A DNA stretch of 64,000 bases from Rhizobium leguminosarum bv. viciae USDA 2370 (lineage in GTDB: Bacteria; Pseudomonadota; Alphaproteobacteria; Rhizobiales; Rhizobiaceae): contig NZ_MRDL01000051.1 in NCBI RefSeq assembly GCF_002008365.1, forward strand, positions 124,001 through 188,000. The letters run 5' to 3'. Under the pieces are notes generated by a model. That model was given only the letters and a program-made list of their open reading frames with translations, had not been told where the DNA came from and ran no database searches. Positions 25,399 through 34,680 of this stretch are shown here, in pieces. The position numbers were made by a program, and so were the translations under genes. Each line of letters opens with the position of its first letter. Within the stretch, counting starts at the first letter, position 1.

Positions 25399-26310
25399 AT
25401 GATCGATCCCTTGTCCGATGTCTTTTCGCTGCTCGAGCTAGAGAGTGCGCGCTGCACACGTTTCGAGGTCGGAGGGCAATGGGCGTTTCGTTTTCCGGCC
25501 AAGCCCGCGCTCAAGTTCGTTGCTGTCCTGCGCGGCGCGTGCTCGATCGTTCTGCCGGGTGAGCCGCCATTTTCGCTTGTCGCGGGCGACACCTTCCTGC
25601 TTGCCAATGCGCCCGCCTATGTGATCGCCAACGATCTCGATAGGGAGTCGGAGGACGGGATCGCCTTCTTCGACTGGGAGCATTCCAACATCGCCCGGCA
25701 CGGCGGTGGCGAGACCGCGCTGATCGGCGGCAGCTTCGTCATCGGAGGCGGCAACGCCCGGCTGCTGCTCGACGCGCTGCCGCCGTTCATTCATATCCCG
25801 GCCAGCGACCGGGCCGCCGCGCTCCTCAGCACTACGCTCGCAACCCTCGACGACGAACTCGAGGCCGGGCAGATGGGCTCGACGCTGATGACGCGGCGCA
25901 TGGGCGACATCCTGCTCGTGCAGGCGCTGCGGGCCTATGTGGGCCGGGAGGGTGCTGCCGAAACGGGATGGATCGGCGCGCTGACAAATCCGCAGATCGG
26001 CGCGGCGATCAGCCTGATCCACAACAGCCCCGGCCATCGCTGGACGGTCGAGGCGCTGGCGACCCGGATCGGCATGTCGCGCTCCGCCTTTGCGCAACGT
26101 TTCAAGGAACTGGTCGGCGTTGCACCCCTCGACTATCTCACGCGCTGGCGCATGCATCGCGCCCGCGAAGCCCTGCGCCGGGAGGATGTCTCGGTCGCCG
26201 GCCTTGCCGCGGCACTCGGATATTCCTCCGAAAGCGCCTTCGGAAACGCGTTCAAGCGTGTGTTCGGGCGCGCACCGAAGCGCTACTGGTCGGACGCGAA
26301 GGTCGGGTGA
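25399..26310 (+). CDS. AraC family regulator with N-terminal cupin
   Basis: A 303-residue regulator. The first 190 residues are a cupin_6-type ligand-binding domain (FRFPAKPALKFVAVLRG, GDTFLLANAPAYVI). The C-terminal 100 residues hold two helix-turn-helix motifs: WTVEALATRIGMSRSAFAQRFKELVG and VSVAGLAAALGYSSESAFGNAFKRVFG. Regulators of this build usually control a neighbouring dehydrogenase or transporter. It is divergent from the SDR gene, which is the likely target. The inducer is unknown. Confidence 0.9.
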   Translation: MIDPLSDVFSLLELESARCTRFEVGGQWAFRFPAKPALKFVAVLRGACSIVLPGEPPFSLVAGDTFLLANAPAYVIANDLDRESEDGIAFFDWEHSNIARHGGGETALIGGSFVIGGGNARLLLDALPPFIHIPASDRAAALLSTTLATLDDELEAGQMGSTLMTRRMGDILLVQALRAYVGREGAAETGWIGALTNPQIGAAISLIHNSPGHRWTVEALATRIGMSRSAFAQRFKELVGVAPLDYLTRWRMHRAREALRREDVSVAGLAAALGYSSESAFGNAFKRVFGRAPKRYWSDAKVG

Positions 26311-26391
26311 GAAGGCTGTTCCGCTTGCGAGGGTTGCTGGGGAATCCTATTGTCCGTCGACAGACCATCGTCCTTGAAGGGGGAGACTTCA

Positions 26392-27201
26392 ATGCCGTCG
26401 AGTTTCAATGTCGAAAGTGCTGATGGTTATGAACGGCTGATGGGGCGCTGGAGCAGGAAGCTGGCGCCGATGCTGGTCGACTTCGCCGGTCTCGCGGATG
26501 GCGATCGCGTGCTCGATGTCGGCTGCGGCACCGGCAGCCTGGCGTTCACGCTGGCGGAAACGCCGGGTCTGCAGGAGATCGTCGCCGTCGACTATTCGCC
26601 GGTTTTCATCGAGGCCGCAACGCGACGCAACACCGATCCGCGGATCACGATCCGGCAGGCCGATGCCTGCGCGCTTCCCTTCAAGGATAATCGCTTCGAC
26701 AGGGCGATGTCACTGCTGGTGCTGCATTTCGTGCCGGAGGCGGGAAAGGCGGTGTCCGAGATGTGCCGTGTGGTGCGCCCGGGTGGCGTGGTCGCCGCCG
26801 CCGTCTGGGACCATTATGGCGGCATGTCCGGCATGCGGATGATGTGGGATACGGTGGCGATGCTCGACGAAAACGCTCTGCCCCTGCGCCGCAAATATTG
26901 TTTCCAGCCGATGATGCGGCCGGGGGAAATGCAGGAGAGCTTCATCGCGCAGGGCCTGGCTGATGTCGAGGAGACCTCGTTGCTGATCCGTATGGAATAT
27001 CTTTCCTTCGGGGATTACTGGGATCCGATCGCCGCCGGCGAGGGACCGCTCGGCAAATATGTCGCGGGGCTCGACCCGGCGAAGCGAAAAGCGGTCGATA
27101 GCGCCGTCAGGGCCGCTTACGAGGCCGGCGAGCCCGATGGGCCACGGTCGTTCGCATCGGTGGCGTGGGCGTGCCGGGGCAGGGTGCCGGGCGGCGGTTA
27201 G
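26392..27201 (+). CDS. Class I SAM-dependent methyltransferase
   Basis: A 269-residue methyltransferase of the UbiE/COQ5-like Methyltransf_11 type. Motif I is VLDVGCGTGSLAFTLA near residue 38, the acidic end of strand 2 is VAVDYSPVFI, and the post-I region is ADACALPFKDNRFDRAMSLLVLHFV. The start at 26392 follows AAGGGGGAGA and gives MPSSFNVESADGYERLMGRWS, the usual beginning for this group. The acceptor is unknown. It follows the AraC gene by about 80 bases on the same strand. Confidence 0.88.
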   Translation: MPSSFNVESADGYERLMGRWSRKLAPMLVDFAGLADGDRVLDVGCGTGSLAFTLAETPGLQEIVAVDYSPVFIEAATRRNTDPRITIRQADACALPFKDNRFDRAMSLLVLHFVPEAGKAVSEMCRVVRPGGVVAAAVWDHYGGMSGMRMMWDTVAMLDENALPLRRKYCFQPMMRPGEMQESFIAQGLADVEETSLLIRMEYLSFGDYWDPIAAGEGPLGKYVAGLDPAKRKAVDSAVRAAYEAGEPDGPRSFASVAWACRGRVPGGG

Positions 27202-27270
27202 GTTGGTTGTGATGACCGGCCGTTACGGCCGCATCCGCCTTCCTGCCGATTGGTCTGAGTGCCCGCTCCA

Positions 27271-27312
27271 CTCTCCCTCATTCCTGTGACGAGCACAGGA
27301 ATGAGGGAAGAG
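27271..27312. terminator. Long hairpin after the methyltransferase gene
   Basis: ccctcattcctgtg (27275-27288) pairs without mismatch with cacaggaatgaggg (27294-27307) around a five-base loop. The core stem is the same as in the palindrome at 8625-8675. It probably ends transcription after the methyltransferase gene. Confidence 0.55.
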
Positions 27313-27603
27313 AGGTTGTGGGTTCCCTCTGGCGTCGATGACAAAGGATAGGTGTCGAGGTTCCCATATCGGGGAATGGGAGCGCCCGATGCTGCCGCGC
27401 TTCCGCAAGGCAGCGTCGATCACGTAAAACGTGATGGAACTAGGCCAGTATCGCTGACATTATCCCCGCTGTCTCGACTGCGACCGAGCGCTCCCCGCGC
27501 AATAGCAGCCCTTGACAGCCACAACCTGCCCGTTTCGGGCACCCCTTCCGACGGCATCCGGAATTGCCCGCCTCGCCGCCGCTTTCGGACGGAGGAATAT
27601 CAG

Positions 27604-28851
27604 ATGTCCGCTTTGGAAAGCCTGCGCCGGCTGACGCCGCAGCAGCGCAATACCGTCATCGCCAGCTATCTCGGCTGGACGCTCGACGCTTTCGATTTCT
27701 TCATTCTCGTCTTTGTTCTCAAATATATCGCCGAGGAATTCCATACCGACGTTCCCGCCGTCTCGGTGGCGATCTTCCTGACGCTTGCCATGCGGGCGCT
27801 CGGCGCATTGATCTTCGGGTTGGCCGCCGACCGCTACGGGCGACGCATCACGCTGATGGCCGACGTGCTGCTCTATTCGCTGTTCGAGTTCCTGACGGGC
27901 TTTTCCACGGGGCTCACGATGTTTCTTGTGCTCAGGGCGCTCTATGGCATCGCCATGGGCGGCGAATGGGGCGTCGGCGCCTCGCTTGTTATGGAGACGG
28001 TGCCGGAGGAAAGCCGCGGCATCGTTTCCGGCATCCTGCAGGCGGGCTATCCCTCGGGCTATCTGATCGCCTCGATCGTGTTCTTCCTGCTCTTCCCGGT
28101 CATCGGCTGGCGCGGCATGTTTTTTGTCGGCGCGGTGCCGGCGCTGCTGGTGCTCTACATCAGGCGCAATGTCGAGGAAAGCCCAGCCTTCCTGAAGCGG
28201 CAGGCCAAGGGGCGGCGACCATTCCTGTCGGTGCTGCGCGAGAATCGTCCGCTGTTCATCTGGGCAGTGCTCCTGATGACGGCGTTCAACTTCTTCAGCC
28301 ACGGCACGCAGGATATCTACCCGACTTTCCTCGAAACCCAGCGCAACTATTCGAGCTATACGGTCGGCGCCATCGCCATCGTCTACAATATCGGGGCGAT
28401 CTGCGGCGGGCTGTTCTTCGGCGCACTGTCGCAGCGGATCGGCCGGAAGAAGGCCATCGTCATCGCCGCGCTGATTGCCGTGCCCGTCGCGCCGCTCTGG
28501 GCCTATGCGCCCGGGCCGGTGCTGCTCGCCATCGGCGCTTTCCTGATGCAGTTCTTCGTCCAGGGCGCCTGGGGCATCGTGCCGGTGCATCTGAACGAGC
28601 TGTCCCCGGACGAGGTGCGCGGCACCTTTCCCGGCTTCGCCTACCAGCTCGGTAACCTGCTCGCCTCGGGCAATGCAACGCTGCAGGCGGGGCTGGCCGC
28701 CCGCTGGGACGGCGACTATGCCTATGCGCTCCTGATCGTCGCGGCCGTGGCGTTCATCGTCGCGGCCCTTGCCGGCTTCGGCTACGAGAAGAAGGATGTC
28801 CGCTTCGGCACGGAGGAGGCCGAGGGACCGCATGGCGCGATGCGAATCTAG
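27604..28851 (+). CDS. MFS transporter, sugar/carboxylate type
   Basis: A 415-residue inner-membrane carrier with twelve predicted segments. The MFS loop 2-3 motif is GLAADRYGRRITLMADV, and GGEWGVGASLVMETVP is characteristic of the SHS lactate/pyruvate and related carboxylate porters. The start at ATG 27604 follows GGAGGAATATCAG; the open frame upstream has no membrane segments. It lies alone between two hairpins. A monocarboxylate substrate is a guess from resemblance only. Confidence 0.87.
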   Translation: MSALESLRRLTPQQRNTVIASYLGWTLDAFDFFILVFVLKYIAEEFHTDVPAVSVAIFLTLAMRALGALIFGLAADRYGRRITLMADVLLYSLFEFLTGFSTGLTMFLVLRALYGIAMGGEWGVGASLVMETVPEESRGIVSGILQAGYPSGYLIASIVFFLLFPVIGWRGMFFVGAVPALLVLYIRRNVEESPAFLKRQAKGRRPFLSVLRENRPLFIWAVLLMTAFNFFSHGTQDIYPTFLETQRNYSSYTVGAIAIVYNIGAICGGLFFGALSQRIGRKKAIVIAALIAVPVAPLWAYAPGPVLLAIGAFLMQFFVQGAWGIVPVHLNELSPDEVRGTFPGFAYQLGNLLASGNATLQAGLAARWDGDYAYALLIVAAVAFIVAALAGFGYEKKDVRFGTEEAEGPHGAMRI

Positions 28852-28868
28852 CGCTGCCTGCGGTTATG

Positions 28869-28897
28869 AAGGCCGGCGGCGATGTCGCCGGCCTTTC
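28869..28897 (+). terminator. Terminator after the MFS gene
   Basis: aggccggcg pairs with cgccggcct around a seven-base loop, followed by TTTC. It lies 18 bases after the stop codon. Confidence 0.65.
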
Positions 28898-29118
28898 AGC
28901 TCTTGAGCACTTTGCAACCGCAGATGCGATTGTAAAACGTTGACCGCAACAGGGTGATGCTGGAAGGCAAGCCGCTGCGCAAGTTGCCGCTGATCCCAAT
29001 CTGTCGTGAGACGATTGGTCCGAGCCTTGAGGGCTTGCCGTCGGATGGCGGCGTGCTAGGTAAAGCCCGCTGGCATCTCACCGGCTCGATCCTTCCTCCA
29101 CAGCCCCCGAGTTTCTCC

Positions 29119-29466
29119 ATGTCCTTTTCTCCCGCCGCCGTCTGGCCCGTCGTCATGCTGTTTGCCTCCAACATCTTCATGACCTTTGCCTGGTACGGGC
29201 ATCTGAAGCACAAGAGCAGCGCGATCTTCCTCGCCATCATCGTCAGCTGGGGCATTGCCTTCTTTGAATATTGCCTGGCGGTGCCGGCGAACCGCATCGG
29301 ATCGGCGGTCTATACGACGGCTCAGTTGAAGACGATGCAGGAGGTGATCACGCTGATCGTCTTTTCCGGCTTCTCGATTTTCTGGCTCGGCGAGAACCTG
29401 ACCTGGAACCATGCGATCGGCTTTGCCCTGATCGCAATTGGTGCATCCTTCATCTTCCGTGCATAA
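29119..29466 (+). CDS. DUF486 family small membrane protein (DMT-like)
   Basis: A 115-residue protein with four hydrophobic segments, belonging to DUF486. It is related in fold to half-size drug/metabolite transporters. Landmarks are MLFASNIFMTFAWYGHLK, SWGIAFFEYCLAVPANRIG, TAQLKTMQEVITL and the C-terminal IGASFIF. The ATG at 29119 starts the first membrane helix properly; the longer upstream frame is not family-like. It may act as a dimer. No substrate is known for the family. Confidence 0.88.
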   Translation: MSFSPAAVWPVVMLFASNIFMTFAWYGHLKHKSSAIFLAIIVSWGIAFFEYCLAVPANRIGSAVYTTAQLKTMQEVITLIVFSGFSIFWLGENLTWNHAIGFALIAIGASFIFRA

Positions 29467-29562
29467 ACTTTAGCCTTTTCAACAGATTACAAATCGTCCA
29501 TGTCTAGATATCGCCGCATTTCCTACAGATTGCGGTCGCAATCGGCTGGCAGCCTGTCACCT

Positions 29563-29655
29563 CAAGCATTTCCGGGCACGGAAATGCTCTGACTTTTGTT
29601 TGACGCAATTCCGGACACAAAACCGCGACGCACTTTTGTTGGAATTGCTTTAGCG
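29563..29655. repeat. Double-hairpin intergenic repeat
   Basis: agcatttccg/cggaaatgct (29565-29588) forms one stem, and gcaattcc (29605-29612) with ggaattgc (29641-29648) forms a second. This two-hairpin element is common in Rhizobium intergenic DNA. Here it lies directly before the DUF1800 gene, so it may be within its leader. Confidence 0.65.
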
Positions 29656-29676
29656 GTGATCATGAGGTGAACGGCC

Positions 29677-31188
29677 ATGAGCCTGTCTTTCCCGACGATG
29701 GCGGCGATCCGGTTCGGTTATGGTTTCCGGCCAGGCGAGGCGCCGCCGAGCAGCAAGGACGAGCTCATCGGCCAGCTGCGCAAGGGGGTGGCGGCGATGC
29801 CGGACTTTCCCCTCGGCGGCCCCGAGATGCGTCACCAGGCGATCCTCAGCCTGCAGCAGCAGCTCAAGCAGATCCGGCAGGACGCCAAGACGGTGACCGA
29901 CGATACGACGCAGCGCGAGATCCGCAAAGGGGTGCAGCATCAGGCGCAGCAGCAGTTTCAACATGATGCGAACCTGCGGCTGATGCAGGCGGTGTTGTCG
30001 CCGTACGGCTTCTACGAGCGGCTGGCGACCTTCTGGACCGATCATTTCTCCACCAGCGCCAACAAGAGCCTGCCGATGCGCCTCATCGTGCCGCTCTACG
30101 AGGCCGAGGCGGTCCGGCCGTTCATATCAGGCAAGTTCGGCGATCTGCTGCGCAATGCCACCGCCCATCCGGCCATGCTGATCTATCTCGACCAGGCGGA
30201 TTCACTCGGGCCGGATTCGGCCGGCGGCATGAAACGCAATAAGGGGCTGAACGAAAATCTCGGCCGCGAACTGCTGGAGCTGCACACGCTCGGCGCCGGC
30301 AGCGGCTATAGCCAGGCGGACGTCACGGCGGCCGCCATGGTACTGACGGGGCTCACCATCGACCGCAAGGAGATGGACATCGCCTTCCGGCCAAATATAT
30401 CAGAACCCGGCTCACATGAGGTGCTCGGCGTCAGCTATGGCGGGCGCAGGCGCTCGCGCGACGATTATCTCGACATGCTCGACGATCTCGCGCTCCATCC
30501 GAAGACGGCGGCGCATATCAGCCGCAAGCTCGCGGTGCATTTCATCTCCGACCAGCCCGACGAGGGGATGGTGTCCGACATGGCCGAAGCCTGGAAGAAA
30601 ACGGATGGCGACCTCACCGCCGTCTACACTGCGATGCTCGACCATCCCGCCGCCTGGCGCGACGAGGGCGCCAAGGCGCGCCAGCCTTTCGACTACGTCG
30701 TCGCCGGCCTGAGGGCGTTGAATGCGGGACCGGTCAACGGCGTCGTCGGCAGTTTCCTGGCCGCCAACCAGCAGGGTACCGACGAGGGCGACATGGCAGC
30801 GAACACGCCTGGTATGGCAGGAGCGCCGGTGCCGACGGATCCCGCCGGCGAGGCGAGGGAGAAGCGCCTCAAAGCCTTCCAGACGGCGCGGGCGCTGGGG
30901 CAGGGGGCACTCAAGCGCATGGGGCAGCCGACCTGGCTGCCGCCGAGCCCGGCCGGTTTCGAGGAAGGCTTCTCCGCCTGGATCACCGGCAGCCAGCTCG
31001 CTGAGCGGCTGGCCTGGGCAAGGCGGGCCGCGGCCCAGTTCGGTCGCGACCAGGATCCGCGTGAATTCCTGAAGTCGACGCTTGCCGATGCCGCCCGCGA
31101 CGAGACGATCCGCGTGGTATCGCAGGCGCCGAACAAGATCAGCGGGCTGACGCTGGTGCTGGCATCGCCCGAATTCAATCGCCGCTAA
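29677..31188 (+). CDS. DUF1800 family protein
   Basis: A 503-residue protein of the DUF1800 family, almost always encoded with a DUF1501 partner as here. Landmarks are the N-terminal AAIRFGYGF, PYGFYERLATFWTDHFSTS, GLNENLGRELLELHTLG and AAHISRKLAVHFISD. The family's role is unresolved; links to exported sulfatase-like or cell-surface processes have been suggested. No signal peptide is seen, so it may leave the cell together with its partner or work inside. The stop codon lies inside the hairpin that follows. Confidence 0.88.
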   Translation: MSLSFPTMAAIRFGYGFRPGEAPPSSKDELIGQLRKGVAAMPDFPLGGPEMRHQAILSLQQQLKQIRQDAKTVTDDTTQREIRKGVQHQAQQQFQHDANLRLMQAVLSPYGFYERLATFWTDHFSTSANKSLPMRLIVPLYEAEAVRPFISGKFGDLLRNATAHPAMLIYLDQADSLGPDSAGGMKRNKGLNENLGRELLELHTLGAGSGYSQADVTAAAMVLTGLTIDRKEMDIAFRPNISEPGSHEVLGVSYGGRRRSRDDYLDMLDDLALHPKTAAHISRKLAVHFISDQPDEGMVSDMAEAWKKTDGDLTAVYTAMLDHPAAWRDEGAKARQPFDYVVAGLRALNAGPVNGVVGSFLAANQQGTDEGDMAANTPGMAGAPVPTDPAGEAREKRLKAFQTARALGQGALKRMGQPTWLPPSPAGFEEGFSAWITGSQLAERLAWARRAAAQFGRDQDPREFLKSTLADAARDETIRVVSQAPNKISGLTLVLASPEFNRR

Positions 31189-31240
31189 GCAGACTTTCGT
31201 TGGCAAGCCAACGCTTCGTCTGCTTAGCTTTTTGGTTTTG
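31184..31240 (+). terminator. Intrinsic terminator between DUF1800 and DUF1501 genes
   Basis: gctaagcagac (31184-31194) and gtctgcttagc (31218-31228) form a perfect eleven-base stem, with a second pairing cgttggc/gccaacg inside. A T-rich run (tttttggtttt) follows. The stem includes the DUF1800 stop codon. It would reduce read-through into the partner gene. Confidence 0.75.
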
Positions 31241-31303
31241 TCGCAGGTTCTGGCCGGAAAACCGTTGGACACTTTTCCGGAACCTGCTTAGGAGGCCCCG
31301 CCC

Positions 31304-32488
31304 ATGACGCTGCCCACGAACCGGATTTCGCTGTCCCGCCGCGGCTTTCTGACCTCTGCCTGCTGTCTTGCCGCCGCCCCCATCTTCACGCCGGTCACTT
31401 TCGCGGCGATGCCGGGTGACAACCGTTTCGTCACCATCGTGCTGCGCGGCGCGATGGACGGGCTGGATCTTGTGCAGCCCTATGGCGATGCCGGCTTTGC
31501 GGCGCTCAGGCCGACACTGGCGCTGACGCCCGATACCGGGCTTCTCGATCTCGATGGCCATTTTGGCCTCAATCCAGCGGCCGCCGAGCTGATGCCCCTG
31601 TGGAAGAGCCGGGAGCTCGCCTTCGTGCATGCGGTGTCGACGCCCTACCGCGACCAGCGCAGCCATTTCGACGGGCAGGACATGCTGGAATCCGGTGGCG
31701 AGCATGTCGCCGAGGAAAAGACCGGCTGGCTGAACCGGGCGCTCGCCGTCATTCCGCGCTCGGATGCGCGCAAGGCGATCGACATCAACACTTCGACGGA
31801 GCTGATCCTCTCCGGACCCAACAATGTCGATGTCTGGGCGTCGGATTCCAATCTGGCGCCGGCGCGCGACGAGATGCAGTTCCTGGCGCGGCTCTATGCC
31901 GGTGATCCGCCGTTCGCCGAAGCACTTGCCGAGGCGACGCGGGCCGACAGCGCCTCGATGATGGTCGAGCCGGAGGGGCAGCGCGGCGCCAAGATCGCCG
32001 ATGTGGCGGCGCTCGCCGGCAACATGCTGAAGGGCGATTACCGCATCGCCAGCTTCTCGATCAGCGGCTGGGACACGCATATCGGCCAGGCCGGCCAGTT
32101 CAAGCGGCCGGTGCAGGACCTTTCGCAGGCGATCAATACGTTGAAGACCACGCTCGGGCCTGAGATCTGGGCAAAGACGGTGGTGCTTGCCATGACGGAG
32201 TTCGGCCGCACCGTGCGCCAGAACGGCTCAGCCGGCACAGACCACGGCACCGGCGGCTGCGCGCTGCTTGCCGGCGGCGCCATCAACGGCGGCCGCATCC
32301 TCGGCCGTTGGCCGGGCATCGGCGACGGCCAGCTGCTCGACGACCGCGACCTGATGCCGACCGCCGACGTGCGCGAGCTCGCCGCGGCGATGCTGTACCG
32401 GCAGTTCGATGTGTCTGCCGATGATTTGACGGGGAAGATCTTTCCGGGACTGGGGTTCGACAAGGGATCGCAGTTTCTGCGGGGGTAG
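31304..32488 (+). CDS. DUF1501 family protein with Tat signal
   Basis: A 394-residue protein of the DUF1501 family, which has the alkaline phosphatase/sulfatase-like fold. The Tat signal is SRRGFLTSACCLAAAPIF, so it is exported folded. Later landmarks are FVTIVLRGAMDGLDLVQPYGD, SHFDGQDMLESGG, SGWDTHIGQ, VVLAMTEFGRTVRQNG and GTDHGTGGCALLAGG; the acidic and histidine groups are those that bind metal in related enzymes. It lies 115 bases after the DUF1800 gene. The pair is conserved in many bacteria but has no assigned reaction. Confidence 0.9.
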   Translation: MTLPTNRISLSRRGFLTSACCLAAAPIFTPVTFAAMPGDNRFVTIVLRGAMDGLDLVQPYGDAGFAALRPTLALTPDTGLLDLDGHFGLNPAAAELMPLWKSRELAFVHAVSTPYRDQRSHFDGQDMLESGGEHVAEEKTGWLNRALAVIPRSDARKAIDINTSTELILSGPNNVDVWASDSNLAPARDEMQFLARLYAGDPPFAEALAEATRADSASMMVEPEGQRGAKIADVAALAGNMLKGDYRIASFSISGWDTHIGQAGQFKRPVQDLSQAINTLKTTLGPEIWAKTVVLAMTEFGRTVRQNGSAGTDHGTGGCALLAGGAINGGRILGRWPGIGDGQLLDDRDLMPTADVRELAAAMLYRQFDVSADDLTGKIFPGLGFDKGSQFLRG

Positions 32489-32509
32489 GCCCGATCTCGC
32501 AAAGCGTGA

Positions 32510-32570
32510 GCGATGATCCAGTGAATCGATCGCAGAGGCCGAACGCCCTGAGCCCAAGCGAAAGGGCGGG
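32510..32570. repeat. Intergenic repeat, inverted partner of 37636-37690
   Basis: Contains gatccagtgaatcgat and cgaacgccctgagccc. The reverse complement of 37636-37690 carries the same two blocks in the same order and at nearly the same spacing. The pair encloses the aldo/keto reductase to DUF4405 cluster. Confidence 0.75.
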
Positions 32571-32588
32571 CGGCATCGGCGACAAGCC

Positions 32589-33578
32589 TTATCGGCCGGT
32601 CATCTTCAGTGCTGCCTCGGGAAGCCGCTCGCCTTGGACTTCGATGCCGGAGAGGGCGGCGTCGATCTCGGCGAGGTCGTCGGCGAGCAGGTCGACGTCT
32701 ACCGCCCCGAGATTCTCTTCCAGCCGATGCTGCTTCGTTGTTCCCGGGATCGGAACGATCCATGGCTTTTGGGCCAGCAGCCAGGAGAGGGCGATCTGTG
32801 CGGGTGTTGCGCCCTTGCGATCGCCGATCCGCCTGATCAGGTCGACGAGCGCAAAATTGGCCTTGCGCGCCTCAGGTGAAAAGCGTGGCACGATGTTGCG
32901 GAAATCGCTCGCATCGAACTTGGTGTTCTCGTCGATCTTGCCGGTCAGGAAGCCTGCGCCGAGCGGGCTGAAGGGCACGAAACCGATGCCGAGTTCCTGA
33001 AGGGCGGGCAGCAGTTCCGCTTCGGGGCCGCGCCAGAAGAGCGAATATTCGCTCTGGACGCCAGTCACTTTCTGAACGGAATGGGCGCGGCGGATCGTTT
33101 GAACGCCGGCTTCGGAAAGGCCGAAATGTTTGACCTTGCCGGCCGCGATCAGGTCCTTGACGGCGCCCGCCACGTCTTCGATCGGCACGTCGGGATCGAC
33201 GCGGTGCTGGTAGAACAGGTCGATGTGATCCGTCTTCAGTCGGCGCAGCGAGGCATCGGCAACCGCCTTGACATGATCGGGGCGGCTGTTCGTGCCGCCG
33301 CGGCGTTCACCGGTTTGCTGATCGATATCGAAGCCAAATTTGGTGGCGATGACCACCTGGTCGCGGATCGGTGCGAGGGCCTTGCCGACAAGCTCTTCAT
33401 TGGCAAAAGGGCCATAGGCTTCGGCCGTGTCGAAGAAGGTCACGCCCTGCTCATGGGCGGTGCGCATCAATCTGATCATGTCGCCTTCGTCGGCGGGCGG
33501 GCCGTAGGCGACGCTCATGCTCATGCAGCCGAGACCGAGTGCCGAGACTTGGAGATCGCCGATATTGCGTATTTTCAT
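32589..33578 (-). CDS. Aldo/keto reductase
   Basis: A 329-residue NADPH-dependent aldo/keto reductase of the group that includes AKR13 and YajO-like enzymes. The catalytic set is visible: D and Y in FFDTAEAYGPF, K in VIATKFGFD and H in DLFYQHRVDP. The NADP-binding end is QKPWIVPIPGTTKQHRLEEN. It is cytosolic and reduces carbonyls. The gene diverges from the LysR gene at 33738 (160 bases apart), and an LTTR-type site lies between, so coordinated control with the operon at 34779 is likely. Confidence 0.92.
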   Translation of the reverse strand: MKIRNIGDLQVSALGLGCMSMSVAYGPPADEGDMIRLMRTAHEQGVTFFDTAEAYGPFANEELVGKALAPIRDQVVIATKFGFDIDQQTGERRGGTNSRPDHVKAVADASLRRLKTDHIDLFYQHRVDPDVPIEDVAGAVKDLIAAGKVKHFGLSEAGVQTIRRAHSVQKVTGVQSEYSLFWRGPEAELLPALQELGIGFVPFSPLGAGFLTGKIDENTKFDASDFRNIVPRFSPEARKANFALVDLIRRIGDRKGATPAQIALSWLLAQKPWIVPIPGTTKQHRLEENLGAVDVDLLADDLAEIDAALSGIEVQGERLPEAALKMTGR

Positions 33579-33720
33579 GGTCGTATCCGCGCTTGTTTTG
33601 CGAGGCGAAGGCGAAGAAGCGTCATCGGACGCAGCGGCTGCCCCAGGTCTCGCAGTTGAGTTGACGTGAACTTAGTCCTCGTGTCAGCTTTCGATTAGAT
33701 GCTGTAATGCGCATGGACCT

Positions 33721-33735
33721 ATAAGGCGGACTAAT
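33721..33735. promoter_or_regulatory. LysR-type operator, site 1
   Basis: The minus-strand reading is attagtccgccttat. It differs by one base from the symmetric site at 34681-34695 and fits the LysR T-N11-A pattern. It overlaps the region just before the lysR start, as expected for autoregulation, and lies upstream of the divergent aldo/keto reductase. Confidence 0.7.
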
Positions 33736-33737
33736 GA

Positions 33738-34637
33738 ATGCCCCAGGACAACAATTTCAACGAACTCGTCGCCTTTCTCACCGTCGCCAGGGAACGGAGC
33801 TTCACCAGGGCCGCCGCCAAGCTCGGCGTGTCGCAATCGGCGTTGAGCCAGACGGTGCGTGGCCTCGAAGAGAAGCTGGGGCTTCGCCTCTTGACCCGCA
33901 CGACCAGAAGCGTGTCGCCGACACAGGCAGGGGAACGTCTGCTGGAACGGGTTGGACCGAGATTTGAGGAAATCCAGTTCGAGATCGCCGCCTTGAGCGA
34001 AATGCGTGAGCGGCCGGCTGGCACCATTCGCATCACGGCAGGCGAGCATCCTGCGATTTCCGTTCTCGCCCCGGCATTGGCGCGATTTCTTCCTGATAAT
34101 CCCGATATCAATGTCGAGGTGATCGTCGACTACGGCCTGACCGACATCGTGGCGGAGCGTTACGACGCCGGCATCCGGCTCGGCGAGCATTTGGCGAAGG
34201 ACATGATCGCGGTTCGGATCGGCCCCGAGGTATGCATGGCAGTCGTTGGCGCGCCCTCCTATTTCGACCACCATCCGCGCCCTGATGTCCCGCAAGATCT
34301 GACGGCTCACAACTGCATCAATATGCGGCTGCCGACGCACGGGACGATATATCCCTGGGAGTTCGAGAAGGACGGACGTGAACTGCGCGTCCGTGTCGAG
34401 GGCCAAACGGTGTTCAATAACATCGCCATGCGGATCGGCGCCGTGCTGGACGGGTTGGGACTGGCCTACATGCCCGAGGACCAGGTTCAGTCCTACATTG
34501 AAGACGGGCGGCTGATTCGGGTTCTGGAGGACTGGTGCCAACCCTTCCCTGGATACCATCTCTACTATCCGAACAGGCGGCATGCATCTCCCGCCTTCAC
34601 CCTGTTCGTCGATGCGCTCCGCTATAGAGGAAAGTAA
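33738..34637 (+). CDS. LysR family transcriptional regulator
   Basis: A 299-residue LysR-type regulator. The DNA-binding part reads FTRAAAKLGVSQSALSQTVRGLEEKLGLRLLTRTTR (residues 20-55) and the effector domain begins near residue 90 with GTIRITAGEHPA. The C-terminus ends with PGYHLYYPNRRHASPAFTLFVDALRY, typical of the subgroup near aldo/keto reductases. Matching palindromes occur both before this gene and in front of the next operon. It therefore probably controls itself, the reductase on its left and the hydrolase operon on its right. The inducer is unknown. Confidence 0.92.
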   Translation: MPQDNNFNELVAFLTVARERSFTRAAAKLGVSQSALSQTVRGLEEKLGLRLLTRTTRSVSPTQAGERLLERVGPRFEEIQFEIAALSEMRERPAGTIRITAGEHPAISVLAPALARFLPDNPDINVEVIVDYGLTDIVAERYDAGIRLGEHLAKDMIAVRIGPEVCMAVVGAPSYFDHHPRPDVPQDLTAHNCINMRLPTHGTIYPWEFEKDGRELRVRVEGQTVFNNIAMRIGAVLDGLGLAYMPEDQVQSYIEDGRLIRVLEDWCQPFPGYHLYYPNRRHASPAFTLFVDALRYRGK

Positions 34638-34680
34638 TGCCGATTTTATTCCATCACGGCTTATCAACAGCTCGTGATTA

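Noticed and set aside
27460..28833. 457-codon minus-strand frame opposite the MFS gene
   Set aside because: Its charged, repetitive content is the mirror of membrane helices; it is not a real gene.
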